64,000 bases of DNA. It comes from Neptunicoccus cionae (GTDB taxonomy: Bacteria; Pseudomonadota; Alphaproteobacteria; Rhodobacterales; Rhodobacteraceae). The DNA lies in NCBI RefSeq assembly GCF_002860325.1, contig NZ_PKOJ01000005.1, positions 186,001-250,000 on the forward strand. Reading direction: 5' to 3'. Shown here one piece after another: positions 48,835 through 59,513 of this stretch. A program made the translations under genes and the position numbers. Under the pieces are notes generated by a model. The model ran no database searches and was not told the origin of the DNA. It saw only the letters and a program-made list of their open reading frames with translations. Numbering within the stretch: position 1 is the first letter of the stretch; each line of letters starts with the position of its first letter.

Positions 48835-51144
48835 ATGGCAGGCGACCTTAGGCCCGTTCGGCAAGACCTTATCGGAGAAGCAGTTTCAGCTACGATCCCG
48901 AGCGATGACCGGAGCCTCTACGGTTCAGCAGAGCTGTTTGGCCCGAAAACCGCTGAAGTGCGGACGTGGCAGACATTCCGGCTTGTTTATACAACTGGTA
49001 AACTGGGCATCGACGACACTGGCGGCATCCGCATCGCCTTCCGCTTTATTTCCGACGCAGGGTTCTTGCAAACAACCGATCCGGCGGCTCCGAACTATGT
49101 CAGCGCCCGCAGTACCGGCGGCGGAAACCTTGAACTTAAATACGACCGCATTGGCGGACAGCGTCCATGGAACGAAACCCTGACAGTCTACCAGCGGGGG
49201 GGCTACCTGAATCCGGGAGAGCAGATCGAGATCACTTTTGGCGAAACCTCGGGCGGATCATCCGGCCTGCTTATGCCAACGTTCTTTGATTCCGGTAGGG
49301 TCTTTCGGGTGATGGCGGATGTTCAGGCTACGGGCGTTTATGTGCCGCTGGTCGCCGATCCGCTCTATGTGTCGGTTGTTGCCGGTCCGCTGGACCGTTA
49401 CCGCGCCGCCCTTCCGACCCTGCGTCGTCCGGATGAGACCTTCCACCTCGGGCTGAAAGCGGAAGATATTTGGGGGAACCCCACCTCCCAAGGGCCGACC
49501 CGTTTTTCTGTAAAGCCCAGCATGCCCGTCGAAGGCCTGCCCGCCCGGATCGATTTCAACCCCGATTCAGGCGCAATGACCCTTGAAGGATTGAAGTGTG
49601 CGCAGGAAGGCACGCTGACAGTGATCTTTCAGGATGAAGCCGGCCATGAAGTAACGGCGGGACCATTGGTCATCAGCAAGGGTGACGTCGCCCATTTCTG
49701 GGGCGACCTGCACGGCCAGACCGGCGAAACGGTCGGAACAAACACGGTCGAACACTATTTCGATTTTGCACGCAACAAGTCCTTTCTTGATGTCACCAGC
49801 CATCAGGCAAACGACTTCCAGATCAACGCAACCTTCTGGAAACATTTGAACGGACTTACAGCAGAGCTGAACGAACCGGGCCGGTTTACCGTTCTGCCGG
49901 GTTATGAATGGTCGGGCAATACTGCGGTGGGCGGCGATCACAACGTGTTCTATCTGGAAGAAGGCGCACCGATTTACCGGTGTTCCCATGCGCTGGTACA
50001 GGACCGCAACGATAGTGAAACCGACGCGCATACCCTGACGGAGCTTTATGCAAAGCTACAGGCCGAACCTACGGAAACGGTCATGTATGCCCATGTCGGC
50101 GGGCGCTATGCGAACATCTTCTTTGACCATGACGCTACACTTGAAGCGGCAGTAGAGATGCATTCGGCTTGGGGAAGTTTCGAATGGATTCTTACAGACG
50201 GCTTTCCCCTGCGCCGCCGTGTCGGGGTGGTTTGCAACAGTGACGGCCACAAGGGCCGCCCCGGCGCCAGCTATCCGGGCGCATCGGTCTTTGGCGCTTA
50301 TGGCGGGCTGACCTGTTTTGTGACCTCAGAAAACACGCGCGAGTCGATTTTCGAAACGATCCGCCGCCGCCATACCTATGGCACTACAGGACCGCGGGTT
50401 TATCTTGATGTGTCCGCATCCCTGCCCGATGGCGGCACGCTGTTCCATCGCAATCCGGATGCGGTGCCAGATACGAAAACAGAACAGGTAGACAGCTGTA
50501 TTCTGGGCGATATCGTCCGCTGCACCGGCGGTAAAGCAATGGTATCCGTAAACGTGAAAGCGCCGGTCGGCATCGTAAGCGTGGAGCTGCGGGACGGAAC
50601 CGATGTGCTGCACAGCGAACGCACCTTTGGTGCCGATGATCTGGGATCCCGCTACAGGGTCATGTGGTCAGGCGCGGAATACCGCGGGCGGGGGCGCAAT
50701 ACAGCTTGGCATGGTCGGGCAACCCTGACCGGCGGGCGGATCGACGCGCTTGAGCCTGTCAACAAGCTGAACCCCGAAATGAAAATGGAAAAAACCGGAT
50801 CGGCTGCGGTGGTCTGGCACGGCGTAACAACCGGCAACATGATGGGTTTTGATTTGCGGTTGGGTAATCTTACCGATGATGCGAGCCTGTCCATCGCAAC
50901 AAATCACGGTAATCTGGACCTGTCGGTGTCCGAACTTGGATCAGACACGCAGGTGCTTGATGCGGGCGGACTGGAACGCAAACTCGAAGTCATGCGCCTG
51001 CCGGATGCACCGCTGGCACAGACTGTTTCCCTGCATCAAGAAGTTCGGATCGCACCCGAAGGAGATACCCCTGTCTGGGTTTGCGTGACCCTTGAGGACG
51101 GCAATCAGGTCTGGTCCAGCCCGATGTACCTGTTCCGCGACTGA
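48835..51144 (+). CDS. DUF3604-family protein with PHP-type metal site
   Basis: A 769-aa protein. The N-terminal ~280 residues look beta-rich. The DUF3604 core follows with PHP-like metal ligands: FWGDLHGQTGE near 288-298, TSHQANDFQIN near 320, LPGYEWSGNTAVGGDHNVFY near 355, YAHVGGRYANIFFDH near 418, EMHSAWGSFEW near 441 and CNSDGHKGRPG near 467. DUF3604 proteins are predicted metal-dependent hydrolases of unknown substrate. There is no signal peptide, so it is probably cytoplasmic. GGAGAAG precedes the ATG. Its neighbours (TTT transporter, peptidase, peptide importer) suggest catabolism of an imported compound. Confidence 0.82.
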   Translation: MAGDLRPVRQDLIGEAVSATIPSDDRSLYGSAELFGPKTAEVRTWQTFRLVYTTGKLGIDDTGGIRIAFRFISDAGFLQTTDPAAPNYVSARSTGGGNLELKYDRIGGQRPWNETLTVYQRGGYLNPGEQIEITFGETSGGSSGLLMPTFFDSGRVFRVMADVQATGVYVPLVADPLYVSVVAGPLDRYRAALPTLRRPDETFHLGLKAEDIWGNPTSQGPTRFSVKPSMPVEGLPARIDFNPDSGAMTLEGLKCAQEGTLTVIFQDEAGHEVTAGPLVISKGDVAHFWGDLHGQTGETVGTNTVEHYFDFARNKSFLDVTSHQANDFQINATFWKHLNGLTAELNEPGRFTVLPGYEWSGNTAVGGDHNVFYLEEGAPIYRCSHALVQDRNDSETDAHTLTELYAKLQAEPTETVMYAHVGGRYANIFFDHDATLEAAVEMHSAWGSFEWILTDGFPLRRRVGVVCNSDGHKGRPGASYPGASVFGAYGGLTCFVTSENTRESIFETIRRRHTYGTTGPRVYLDVSASLPDGGTLFHRNPDAVPDTKTEQVDSCILGDIVRCTGGKAMVSVNVKAPVGIVSVELRDGTDVLHSERTFGADDLGSRYRVMWSGAEYRGRGRNTAWHGRATLTGGRIDALEPVNKLNPEMKMEKTGSAAVVWHGVTTGNMMGFDLRLGNLTDDASLSIATNHGNLDLSVSELGSDTQVLDAGGLERKLEVMRLPDAPLAQTVSLHQEVRIAPEGDTPVWVCVTLEDGNQVWSSPMYLFRD

Positions 51145-51203
51145 ACCGGCGAGATGAAAATGAAAGGCACCGCAAATATGCAACGAAAGAGGAAAACTTT
51201 GGG

Positions 51204-53141
51204 ATGAAACCGGAAGACATCAAACAGATTCAGGCTCCCTCCAGACCGACGATTTCCCCTGACGGTAAAACCGTCGCCTTCGGAGAAAGACGGATCGAGA
51301 ATGACAAGTATGTTTCCTCACTCATGATCGCCCCCACAGACGGGAGCGCACCGCCCTCTCCTCTGACAGACGGACCACGCGATATGTCCCCTGCGTGGTC
51401 CCCTGACGGGCAGAGGATTGCATTCCTGCGGACAGACGCTTCAAATCAGGCGCAACTGTGGACGGTTCAACCGGACGGAACAGGGGCCGTCTGCCACACA
51501 GACCACGCCGATGGTGTCGGCTGTTCGGTTACAACACGCCATCCACGGGGAATGGCCGCACCCGTATGGGCGCCGGACGGCAAACGCATCGCCTATCTGG
51601 CACGTACGCCGGATGCAAACGATACAGGCGGCAGTTACCGCCGGATCAAGCGGCTGCGCTACCGCATCGAACAACTCGGGTATGTGAACGACCGACGCGC
51701 ACAGATCTATGTGCTGGATCTGGAAACCGGCGAGACAAAACGCGTCAGCGATCTGCGTTGGGACTATTGGGATGTCGCATGGCATCCTGACGGTCGCAAA
51801 CTTGTTGCGGCAACCGAACAGCATGAAGACGCCGATCTCGACGAAGCAAATGATGTTGTGATAATCGATCTCGACGGTTCCGAAACCATCCCGACCGCGA
51901 CATCGACAACGGTAAACCGCCCGACGTTTTCTCATGACGGTACAAGCGTTTACTTTACAGGGGTTGAATTACCGGACTCTGACCGTTCGGACGCCCGTGC
52001 CCGTAACTTCGGGCTGTGGCAGGTCGATCTGGCAAGCAAAAAACTGAAGCGTCTGACACCCGCGGAACCTTTCGATCTTGATGACGGCGCCACGCGGCCA
52101 TTACCGCTGGACGCAAACGGTGTTCTTGTTGGCAACCTAGAACGCGGCGCGGTTTCACTGATGCGTTTTTCAAACGACGGAACCGAACCGTCCACAATCA
52201 TCACGGGGAAACGGCAGGTCGGCGATTATGATCAGGCTGCCGGTGTGATCGTCACAACCATTTCAGACACGCAAACGCCCGGCGAAATTGTTGTCATTCG
52301 TGACGGCGTAGAGACACAACTGACCGACTACAGCGCGAAGATTGCGCCTTGCGGGGTTGTCGCACCGGAGGAAGTCGAAACAACGGCGCCGGACGGTTAT
52401 CCGGTCCACGGCTGGCTGTACCTGCCGTCCGGTCCCGGGCCACACCCGTTGCTGGTCTACGTTCACGGCGGGCCTGATATACAACTGGGGCATACGCTTT
52501 CCCCTGATGCACAAGTCTTCGTCGATCACGGATTTGCTGTCGTCATGGGGAACCCGCGCGGATCAGCCGGTTACGGCGAAAGCCATGCCCGTGTGATCAA
52601 GGCGCAGGTCGGTACGGTTGATGCCGACGATGTCCTTGCACTGCACAAAGCAGTCTCTGCCCGTGCTGACATTGACGAAACACGAACCGGAGTACTCGGG
52701 GGATCTTACGGCGGCTTCATGACAGCATGGCTTGCCGCCCACCACGGTAGAAACTTCAAGGCCGCGCTGAGCGAACGGGGCGTCTATTCTTATACAAGCA
52801 TGATGGGAACCTCCGATCTTGGCCTGTCTGGAACCAGTATGGTCGGGCGCGATCCCGAACAATGGATTGTGCAATCTCCGCTGACCTATGCGGACCAGAT
52901 CGATATTCCTCTGATGATCATGCATTGGGAAGGAGACCGGCGCGTTCCATTCACACAATCGCAACAACTGTTCATGGCGCTGCGCGCAGAACGCAAGGAC
53001 GTGGAATACATTGTCTTCCCCGGCGGATCACACAGCGCAGCCAAGAACGGCCCACCCCCGGAGCGGGTCGAGCGGCTAGAGGTTATAATCGACTGGTTTA
53101 ACAGAAAAATACTCAATCCGGATACCGAGCTGGAAAAGTAA
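51204..53141 (+). CDS. S9 family (prolyl-oligopeptidase type) serine peptidase
   Basis: A 645-aa peptidase. The N-terminal beta-propeller (about 1-380) has WD/TolB-like repeats (MSPAWSPDGQRIAFLRTD, WAPDGKRIAYLARTP, AWHPDGRKLVAATEQ). The C-terminal alpha/beta hydrolase has nucleophile motif GGSYGGFMTAW (Ser near 500), Asp in HWEGDRRVPFTQSQQ near 577 and His in GGSHSAAKNG near 607. There is no signal peptide, so it probably acts in the cytoplasm on peptides delivered by the downstream importer. It lies 59 bp after the DUF3604 gene. Confidence 0.9.
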   Translation: MKPEDIKQIQAPSRPTISPDGKTVAFGERRIENDKYVSSLMIAPTDGSAPPSPLTDGPRDMSPAWSPDGQRIAFLRTDASNQAQLWTVQPDGTGAVCHTDHADGVGCSVTTRHPRGMAAPVWAPDGKRIAYLARTPDANDTGGSYRRIKRLRYRIEQLGYVNDRRAQIYVLDLETGETKRVSDLRWDYWDVAWHPDGRKLVAATEQHEDADLDEANDVVIIDLDGSETIPTATSTTVNRPTFSHDGTSVYFTGVELPDSDRSDARARNFGLWQVDLASKKLKRLTPAEPFDLDDGATRPLPLDANGVLVGNLERGAVSLMRFSNDGTEPSTIITGKRQVGDYDQAAGVIVTTISDTQTPGEIVVIRDGVETQLTDYSAKIAPCGVVAPEEVETTAPDGYPVHGWLYLPSGPGPHPLLVYVHGGPDIQLGHTLSPDAQVFVDHGFAVVMGNPRGSAGYGESHARVIKAQVGTVDADDVLALHKAVSARADIDETRTGVLGGSYGGFMTAWLAAHHGRNFKAALSERGVYSYTSMMGTSDLGLSGTSMVGRDPEQWIVQSPLTYADQIDIPLMIMHWEGDRRVPFTQSQQLFMALRAERKDVEYIVFPGGSHSAAKNGPPPERVERLEVIIDWFNRKILNPDTELEK

Positions 53142-53225
53142 CCCACAACAGAGCGCCGATAAATAAACCACAACAACCCAACGGCGCCGCATCCAACAGA
53201 ACCAACAAGGAGCGAATGACAAGAC

Positions 53226-54752
53226 ATGTTTAAAAGAATGAAAACCGGTGCTTCCGCACTTGCGCTGCTCATCGGCATATCGGGCGCGGCTTTTGCACAG
53301 GATCGCGAGATCGTAGTCGCCCAAGGCATCGATATGCCCGGCTTTGACATCCACGACCACCGCAACACCGCTGTAGAAGCGGTAATGATCAATATGTTTG
53401 ATTATTTGGTCATGCGGGATGAAAAAGGGGTGCTCCAGCCTGCGCTTGCAACAGACTGGGAAGTGATTTCGGACCAAGCCATCCGCTTTAATCTGCGCAA
53501 GGGCGTGTTATTCCACGACGGCACCGAAATGACAGCAGAAGACGTGAGTTTCTCGCTGGACCGAGTGACCAAAGATCCGAGTGTGCAGCTGAACCTGTTC
53601 TACAAGGCCATTTCAGATGTCGAGATTGTGGATGAATACACCGTCATCGTCCGCACCCACAAACCTGATGCCATCCTTCTGAACCGTATCAGCAATGTCG
53701 GCAGCGGTATCGTTCCAAAACACTATGTAGAAAAAGTCGGTTGGGAAGGTTTTGCCACAGCACCTATCGGGACCGGTCCTTTCAAATTCGTCGAATGGCG
53801 CCGCGATGATCGGGTGATCATGGATGTTTTCCCGGAACACTGGCGCGGGCGGGCGCATTGGGACCGGCTTGTTCACCGTACAATTCCTGAAAGTTCAACG
53901 CGTGTGGGCGAATTGATGAGCGGTGGCGTGGATATTGCCCTGCCGGTCCCCGAACAGGAACTTGCTCGGATCAATGCCACCGATGGGGTCGAAACAAAAC
54001 CGTCACCCACCTCGCGGGTTATGAACCTGTTCCTCAATACCAAAGAAGGCTCGCCCCTGCATGATCCCAAGGTCCGTGAAGCCGTCGATCTGGCAATTGA
54101 CGAACAAGGTTTGATCGATCTGGTTATGGGCGGCATGGGTGTCCCCACCCGCGCCTCTATTGTGCCCGGCATTACTGACGTTCCGATGGAACTCTTCGGG
54201 ACCTATCTTTATGATCCGGAGCGCGCGGTGGAGCTTTTGAAAGAGGCAGGATACGGACCGGGCGAACTGACCATTCCCCTTGCAGGCCCGAAAGGACGCT
54301 ATCCCCGTGATGCAGAATTGCTCGAAGTCATTTCGGTCATGCTCAATCAGGTTGGTATCAAAACCGAACTTTCCATTCTAGAGTGGAGCGCATTTCAGAG
54401 CCGTTACTGGGGCATCCAGAATATCGACGGAATGGTGCTGATCGGCAATGCGAGCCCGCTGGGCGACGGATATCAACAAACTTACCGGTTCGTCTGCGGC
54501 GCTCTCTGGAGCGAGATGACAGGGTGGTGTGACGAGCGGTTCAGCGAGTTGGTCCTTGCGGCAAGTACGTCTACAGATCGTGTAGAGCGTCCAAAGCAAC
54601 TGGGCGAAGCCTACCACATCCTGACCGAGGGAAGGCCTATTCTGCCTCTGTTCCAGTTGGAAAATATCGTTGGCATGTCCAGTGCAATCGACTGGACACC
54701 TGATGCGAACGAGTCCCTGTGGATGTACCGCGCACACCCTAAAGGCAACTAA
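53226..54752 (+). CDS. peptide/nickel-type (family 5) ABC substrate-binding protein
   Basis: A 508-aa periplasmic binding protein. The signal peptide ends SGAAFAQ, followed by DREIVVAQGIDMPGFDIHD. Cluster-C motifs include ATDWEVISDQAIRFNLRKGV, LFHDGTEMTAEDVSFSLDRV and GTGPFKFVEWRRDDR. AAGGAG lies 14 bp upstream of the start. It is followed by two permeases and a fused ATPase. The ligand is probably an oligopeptide or similar; the upstream peptidase supports that. Confidence 0.9.
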   Translation: MFKRMKTGASALALLIGISGAAFAQDREIVVAQGIDMPGFDIHDHRNTAVEAVMINMFDYLVMRDEKGVLQPALATDWEVISDQAIRFNLRKGVLFHDGTEMTAEDVSFSLDRVTKDPSVQLNLFYKAISDVEIVDEYTVIVRTHKPDAILLNRISNVGSGIVPKHYVEKVGWEGFATAPIGTGPFKFVEWRRDDRVIMDVFPEHWRGRAHWDRLVHRTIPESSTRVGELMSGGVDIALPVPEQELARINATDGVETKPSPTSRVMNLFLNTKEGSPLHDPKVREAVDLAIDEQGLIDLVMGGMGVPTRASIVPGITDVPMELFGTYLYDPERAVELLKEAGYGPGELTIPLAGPKGRYPRDAELLEVISVMLNQVGIKTELSILEWSAFQSRYWGIQNIDGMVLIGNASPLGDGYQQTYRFVCGALWSEMTGWCDERFSELVLAASTSTDRVERPKQLGEAYHILTEGRPILPLFQLENIVGMSSAIDWTPDANESLWMYRAHPKGN

Positions 54753-54794
54753 CTTCGGGCCAGCCCGAACCCAGATGAAGCAAGGAGGCAACCG

Positions 54795-55715
54795 GTGGCA
54801 AAATATATCTTCTGGCGAATACTGCAAATGATCCCCATCCTACTGGGCATCACGCTGATTGTCTTCCTGCTGGTCCGTGTTTCCGGTGATCCGGTGCTAC
54901 TAATGCTGGGTGAGGAAGCCACTGCTGAACAGATCGAGGCCCTGACAAAGAGCCTTGGCCTCGATCGACCCCTTTACGTCCAGTATCTTTCCTATCTGGG
55001 CGACGTCCTTCAAGGCGACTTGGGCATGTCCCTGCGTTATGTGAACCAGCCTGCGCTTGAGATTGTCATGGAGCGCCTGCCCGCTACGTTGACACTTGCC
55101 AGCACTGCCCTGTTGATCGCTATACTTATCTCGATCCCTGCAGGCATCATTGCTTCCGTAAACAGGCACGGATTACCCGATTATCTGGCCTCGTTCCTGT
55201 CCGTTTTCGGTCAGGCTATCCCCAACTTCTGGCTCGGGATCATGCTGATCCTGATCTTTGGTGTTACCTTGCAATGGCTTCCTGTTTCCGGATGGGACAA
55301 CCCGTGGTCGGTGCTGCTGCCCGCTTTCACACTGGGGGCCAGTCTATCGGCGGTACTGACGCGAATTCTAAGGTCTTCCCTGCTGGACGTGATGGGGCAG
55401 GACTTTATCCGCACAGCCCATGCCAAAGGGGTCTCGCCGGTACATGTGATCTTCGGACATGCGCTGCGCAACGCCGCATTGCCCTATATCACGCTCATTG
55501 GACTGGAGGCCTCATCGCTTATGGCAGGGGCGGTTGTTGTCGAACAGGTCTTTGCATGGCCGGGCATCGGGCTTCTGGCAGTGCAGGCCATCGGCTCGCG
55601 GGACATGGCAGTTGTCCAGACCATCGTCCTGTTCGCTGCAGTCATCGTCATGAGCATCAATCTGATCGTCGATGTGCTTTACAGCTTTATTGATCCGCGG
55701 ATTCAACATGGCTGA
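54795..55715 (+). CDS. dipeptide-type ABC transporter permease (DppB-like)
   Basis: A 306-aa inner-membrane permease. It starts MAKYIFWRILQMIPILLGIT from a GTG with GGAGG upstream. About six membrane segments are present; the EAA loop reads FIRTAHAKGVSPVHVIFGHA, followed by LRNAALPYITLIGL, which is standard for DppB. It overlaps the next permease gene by 8 bp. Confidence 0.93.
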   Translation: MAKYIFWRILQMIPILLGITLIVFLLVRVSGDPVLLMLGEEATAEQIEALTKSLGLDRPLYVQYLSYLGDVLQGDLGMSLRYVNQPALEIVMERLPATLTLASTALLIAILISIPAGIIASVNRHGLPDYLASFLSVFGQAIPNFWLGIMLILIFGVTLQWLPVSGWDNPWSVLLPAFTLGASLSAVLTRILRSSLLDVMGQDFIRTAHAKGVSPVHVIFGHALRNAALPYITLIGLEASSLMAGAVVVEQVFAWPGIGLLAVQAIGSRDMAVVQTIVLFAAVIVMSINLIVDVLYSFIDPRIQHG

Positions 55716-56595
55716 TGTCACTCCCACAACGTTATTGGAAGAGGATCGCCTCAATATGCGTAACTGGCCTCGGATTAATCCGCTTGCAGGTGCCGGGATG
55801 GTTGTTCTCCTGACCATCGCACTGGTCGCAATATTTTCACCGCTGGTTGCCCCATATGATCCGGGTATGCCCGATCTGCGGGCTCGCCTGTCCCCTCCGG
55901 CCTGGACCGCTGAAGGGTCATGGGCCCACATTCTGGGCACCGATCATCTGGGCAGGGATATTCTGTCCCGCCTGATATTCGGTTCACGCATCGCCCTGAC
56001 CGTTGGTTTCGGCGGGGTCTGTATCGCCGGCACAATCGGCGTCTTTGTCGGCCTTGTCAGCGGATACTTCGGCGGCAAAACCGACGCCTTCCTGATGGCT
56101 GTTGTAAATACCCTTCTGGCGATCCCGAACATCCTGCTTTACCTCACCGTGCTGGCAGTATTCAGCCAGAGTATCATTCTGCTGATTGTCGTGATCGGCT
56201 GCATCAACTGGACGGCCTTCGCCCGTGTGGTCCGAAGCGAAGTGATGAGCCTGCGCAGCCGTGCTTTCATCGAAAACAGCACAATCATCGGGCAGCGCGT
56301 TCCTGTCATGCTCTTCCGGCATATGCTGCCGAACGTGTTTGGGTCGGTCATCGTAATTGCAACGTTGAATGTTGCTACGATCATTATTCTGGAAGCTGCT
56401 TTGTCCTTTCTGGGGTTCGGCGTTCAGGCGCCTACAGTCACATGGGGCGGGATGCTGGCAGATGGTCGGGATTACGTGGCAACAGCTTGGTGGCTGGCCT
56501 GCTTTCCCGGCGTAACGATCACCCTACTCACACTTTCGCTGATTTTTATCGGTGACTGGCTACGAGATGTCCTTGATCCAAGGAGCAACGGATGA
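55708..56595 (+). CDS. dipeptide-type ABC transporter permease (DppC-like)
   Basis: A 295-aa permease. ATG 55708 gives MADVTPTTLLEEDRLNMRNW. The N-terminal helix is GMVVLLTIALVAIFSPLVAP, followed by HILGTDHLGRDILSRLIFGS, the DppC signature; the EAA loop is SLRSRAFIENSTIIGQRVPV. It pairs with the DppB-like subunit to form the channel and overlaps the ATPase gene by 4 bp. Confidence 0.93.
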   Translation: MADVTPTTLLEEDRLNMRNWPRINPLAGAGMVVLLTIALVAIFSPLVAPYDPGMPDLRARLSPPAWTAEGSWAHILGTDHLGRDILSRLIFGSRIALTVGFGGVCIAGTIGVFVGLVSGYFGGKTDAFLMAVVNTLLAIPNILLYLTVLAVFSQSIILLIVVIGCINWTAFARVVRSEVMSLRSRAFIENSTIIGQRVPVMLFRHMLPNVFGSVIVIATLNVATIIILEAALSFLGFGVQAPTVTWGGMLADGRDYVATAWWLACFPGVTITLLTLSLIFIGDWLRDVLDPRSNG

Positions 56596-58430
56596 ACCAG
56601 ATCCTTCAAGACACCAAACCGATTGACGGGACAGGCACCGGAACAGCCGTGCTGCAGGTCAGCGATCTGAAGGTGTCCCTGCGCCTGAACCGCCATCGTA
56701 AAATTGATATTCTTCACGGAATCGACTTCACGGTAAATCAGGGCGAGACGCTCGCACTGGTTGGCGGAAGCGGGTCGGGCAAAAGTGTTTCGTCTCTCGC
56801 AATCATGCAGCTTCTTCCCGAAGGCACAGACATTACCGGTTCTGTCAGGCTGGACGGACAGGAGCTGCTAAATCTTGATACGAAGCGAATGCGCCAGTTG
56901 CGCGGTTCGCGGATTGCCATGATATTTCAAGAGCCGATGACATCCCTGAATCCGGTCCATACAGTCGGCCGCCAGATTTCAGAAGTGTTGCGGATTCACG
57001 GCGGGATAACCGCCAGTGCAGCCCGGACCGAAACCATCAGGCTGCTTGACCGTGTACATATTCCGGCGGCAAGTTCGCGGTTCGACGATTATCCGCACAA
57101 TATGTCCGGCGGCATGCGCCAAAGAGCCATGATCGCAATGGCTCTTGCGGGCAAACCCCGTGTCCTGATTGCAGATGAACCCACAACGGCGCTGGACGTA
57201 ACAACGCAGGCCCAGATACTGCGCCTTGTTCGGGAACTCCAAGACGATGAAGGCATGGGTGTTCTCTTTATCACGCACGATATGGGGGTTGTGGCAGAGG
57301 TGGCTGACAGTGTGGCAGTGATGCGCGATGGGCGCATCCTTGAAACCGGCACGACACCGGAACTGTTTGCGCATCCCGCCGACCCTTATACGCGCCAGCT
57401 TCTGAACGCCGTGCCACGGCTCGGGTCCATGGCCAACGAGCCTGCCCCGCTGCCCTTCCCCGATGAAACTGGTCATGTAGAGAGACCCGCCGTGGTGGAG
57501 AGCCCATCCGAGGCTCCGGTTCTTGAGGTGCGTAACCTTGTTACGCGGTTTGACAAACGCGCGGGCCTGCTGGGACGCGTTCAACAGCGGGTCCACGCTG
57601 TTGAGGATGTCAGTTTTTCCCTGAATCCGGGCGAAACGCTTTCGATTGTCGGAGAGTCAGGCAGTGGCAAGTCTACAACCGCCCGATCCATCCTGCGGCT
57701 CAACGAACCTACAAGCGGCAACATCCTGCTTCAGGGCACGGATATTTCTGCAATGCCGAAATCCCGATTGCGCACCATGCGGCGGGGCATGCAGATGATC
57801 TTTCAGGATCCTTACGAAAGTCTTGATCCCCGTGTCCGGATCGGGGAAACGATCATGGAACCGATGCTGACACAAGGCACCCATAACCGAAGCGAAGCCA
57901 GAGTCAGAACAGACGAGCTTCTTGAACTCGTTGGCTTGTCTGCGGGCATGAAAAACCGCTTTCCACACGAATTCTCCGGTGGTCAGCGTCAGCGCGTCAG
58001 TATCGCCCGTGCGCTGGCACTTGAACCCGCTGTGCTGGTTGCAGATGAGGCTGTGTCTGCCCTTGATGTAGCGATTAAGGGGCAGATCGTTAATCTTCTG
58101 CTGGACCTTCAGGCGCGGTTGGGAATTGCGATCCTGTTTATCAGCCATGACATGTCTGTCGTCGAACGGGTCAGCCACCGCGTTGCGGTCATGTTGTCAG
58201 GCCGTATTGTAGAGATCGGACCCCGCGCAAGTATCTTTGAGAACCCGAGCCACCCTTACACGCGCAAGCTGCTTGCTGCTGTACCTATCCCAGATCCCGC
58301 ACTCAGAGGCACCCGCGCCATACCGGAAGAAGAAATCCGCAAAACGCCGTTGTATCCAATAGATCATATAGCGCCGCCGTCCAGATACACCCCTGTCGGG
58401 CCGGAGCACTTCATACTGGATGAAAGCTGA
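56592..58430 (+). CDS. fused dipeptide-type ABC transporter ATPase (DppD-DppF)
   Basis: A 612-aa protein with two full ATPase domains. Domain 1 (about 20-280): Walker [11 protein letters not shown], signature [13 protein letters not shown], Walker [13 protein letters not shown]. Domain 2 (about 310-560): Walker [12 protein letters not shown], signature [12 protein letters not shown], Walker [13 protein letters not shown], in which the usual Pro of DEP is Ala. The C-terminal oligopeptide-transporter zone follows each. The start ATG has GGAGCAACGG upstream. One chain replaces the usual two ATPase genes. Confidence 0.95.
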   Translation: MNQILQDTKPIDGTGTGTAVLQVSDLKVSLRLNRHRKIDILHGIDFTVNQGETLALVGGSGSGKSVSSLAIMQLLPEGTDITGSVRLDGQELLNLDTKRMRQLRGSRIAMIFQEPMTSLNPVHTVGRQISEVLRIHGGITASAARTETIRLLDRVHIPAASSRFDDYPHNMSGGMRQRAMIAMALAGKPRVLIADEPTTALDVTTQAQILRLVRELQDDEGMGVLFITHDMGVVAEVADSVAVMRDGRILETGTTPELFAHPADPYTRQLLNAVPRLGSMANEPAPLPFPDETGHVERPAVVESPSEAPVLEVRNLVTRFDKRAGLLGRVQQRVHAVEDVSFSLNPGETLSIVGESGSGKSTTARSILRLNEPTSGNILLQGTDISAMPKSRLRTMRRGMQMIFQDPYESLDPRVRIGETIMEPMLTQGTHNRSEARVRTDELLELVGLSAGMKNRFPHEFSGGQRQRVSIARALALEPAVLVADEAVSALDVAIKGQIVNLLLDLQARLGIAILFISHDMSVVERVSHRVAVMLSGRIVEIGPRASIFENPSHPYTRKLLAAVPIPDPALRGTRAIPEEEIRKTPLYPIDHIAPPSRYTPVGPEHFILDES

Positions 58431-58434
58431 CTGA

Positions 58435-58471
58435 CGGGTTGCCGGTTGCGCAGGGCACAAATGGCAACCCG
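58435..58471. terminator. hairpin after the ABC transporter operon
   Basis: CGGGTTGCC/GGCAACCCG, a 9-bp perfect stem with a 19-nt loop, between convergent genes. No clear T-tract. Possible bidirectional terminator. Confidence 0.5.
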
Positions 58472-58538
58472 CCGTGGCCGGATCGAATCCTGACATGTAC
58501 AGGACAACCAGCACAAAGGTTGCCCTGCCCCGCCGGCT

Positions 58539-59348
58539 TCAGGTATTTGGTCGCACGCGGGCGGCGGTTTTGTTTGCAAAGGCTTCCAGACGCTCCCGCG
58601 CGGCGGGCTGTGTGTTGACGACCCCGCCCACGAAAGCCTCAGCATAGGCCGCATCCATGCCCGACATATTGTTTATATGGCTCACCGCAGAGCAAATTGC
58701 GAAGTTTGTGAGCGGCAGGTTCTGCGCGACCTTTTCGGCCAGTTCCATCGCTTTGGTAAGGCTGTCGCCTTTGGTGGTGATGTATTGCGCCAACCCCAGA
58801 TCAACAGCCTCCTGTCCTTGATAGACACGGCCCGTCAAAACCATATCGATCATCCGGTATTTGCCGATCATGTCAGACACACGAATGGTCGCCCCACCGC
58901 CCGTAAAAATTCCGCGCTGGCCTTCAGGCAGGGCAAAATATGTTGTGGAGTCGATCACCCTCACATGTGCCCCGCTGGCGAGTTCCAGACCGCCCCCAAC
59001 GACCGCACCTTTCAGGGCAGCAATAATCGGAACCCCGCCATATTCCATCTTGTTGAAGGCTTCATGCCAGCGCAGGCAAACGTGCATGAACTCATCTGCG
59101 CTGCGGTCAGCTTTCCAATGCTCGACCAGATCAAGGCCCGCACAGAAATGCTCCCCTTCTCCGGTCAGAACCACAGCTTTTACACCAGCCCTGCGGGCGC
59201 CACCGAAAAAGCGGATCAGTTCCTCGATCGTGGCTTCATCCAGCGCATTCCGTTTGGAGGGCCGGTTCAGAGAAACCACAAAGAGACCATGGTCCCGTTC
59301 CGAAATAGCAAGGTTTTCATATGTGTCAGCGTTAACGACATCGTTCAT
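58539..59348 (-). CDS. crotonase-fold enoyl-CoA hydratase/isomerase
   Basis: A 269-aa crotonase. The start [20 protein letters not shown], oxyanion-hole segments [12 protein letters not shown] and [16 protein letters not shown], and [20 protein letters not shown] are family hallmarks. Members hydrate, isomerise or hydrolyse acyl-CoA thioesters. It is transcribed alone with AAAGGACC upstream of the ATG, 165 bp from the upstream cupin gene; its exact substrate is unknown. Confidence 0.88.
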   Translation of the reverse strand: MNDVVNADTYENLAISERDHGLFVVSLNRPSKRNALDEATIEELIRFFGGARRAGVKAVVLTGEGEHFCAGLDLVEHWKADRSADEFMHVCLRWHEAFNKMEYGGVPIIAALKGAVVGGGLELASGAHVRVIDSTTYFALPEGQRGIFTGGGATIRVSDMIGKYRMIDMVLTGRVYQGQEAVDLGLAQYITTKGDSLTKAMELAEKVAQNLPLTNFAICSAVSHINNMSGMDAAYAEAFVGGVVNTQPAARERLEAFANKTAARVRPNT

Positions 59349-59513
59349 CGGGCTGGTCCTTTCGGGAATTTTTTCTTAATCGCCGCGAGCAACGGCAATT
59401 TTGCTTTCGCGACATCCTAGCCTTCGCAAAATTGCATAACAGCTCATAAACTGCCAAATTATTATCCGATCACGCCAAACTGCATCGACGACAGTACCGG
59501 TTATGCCGTGGGC

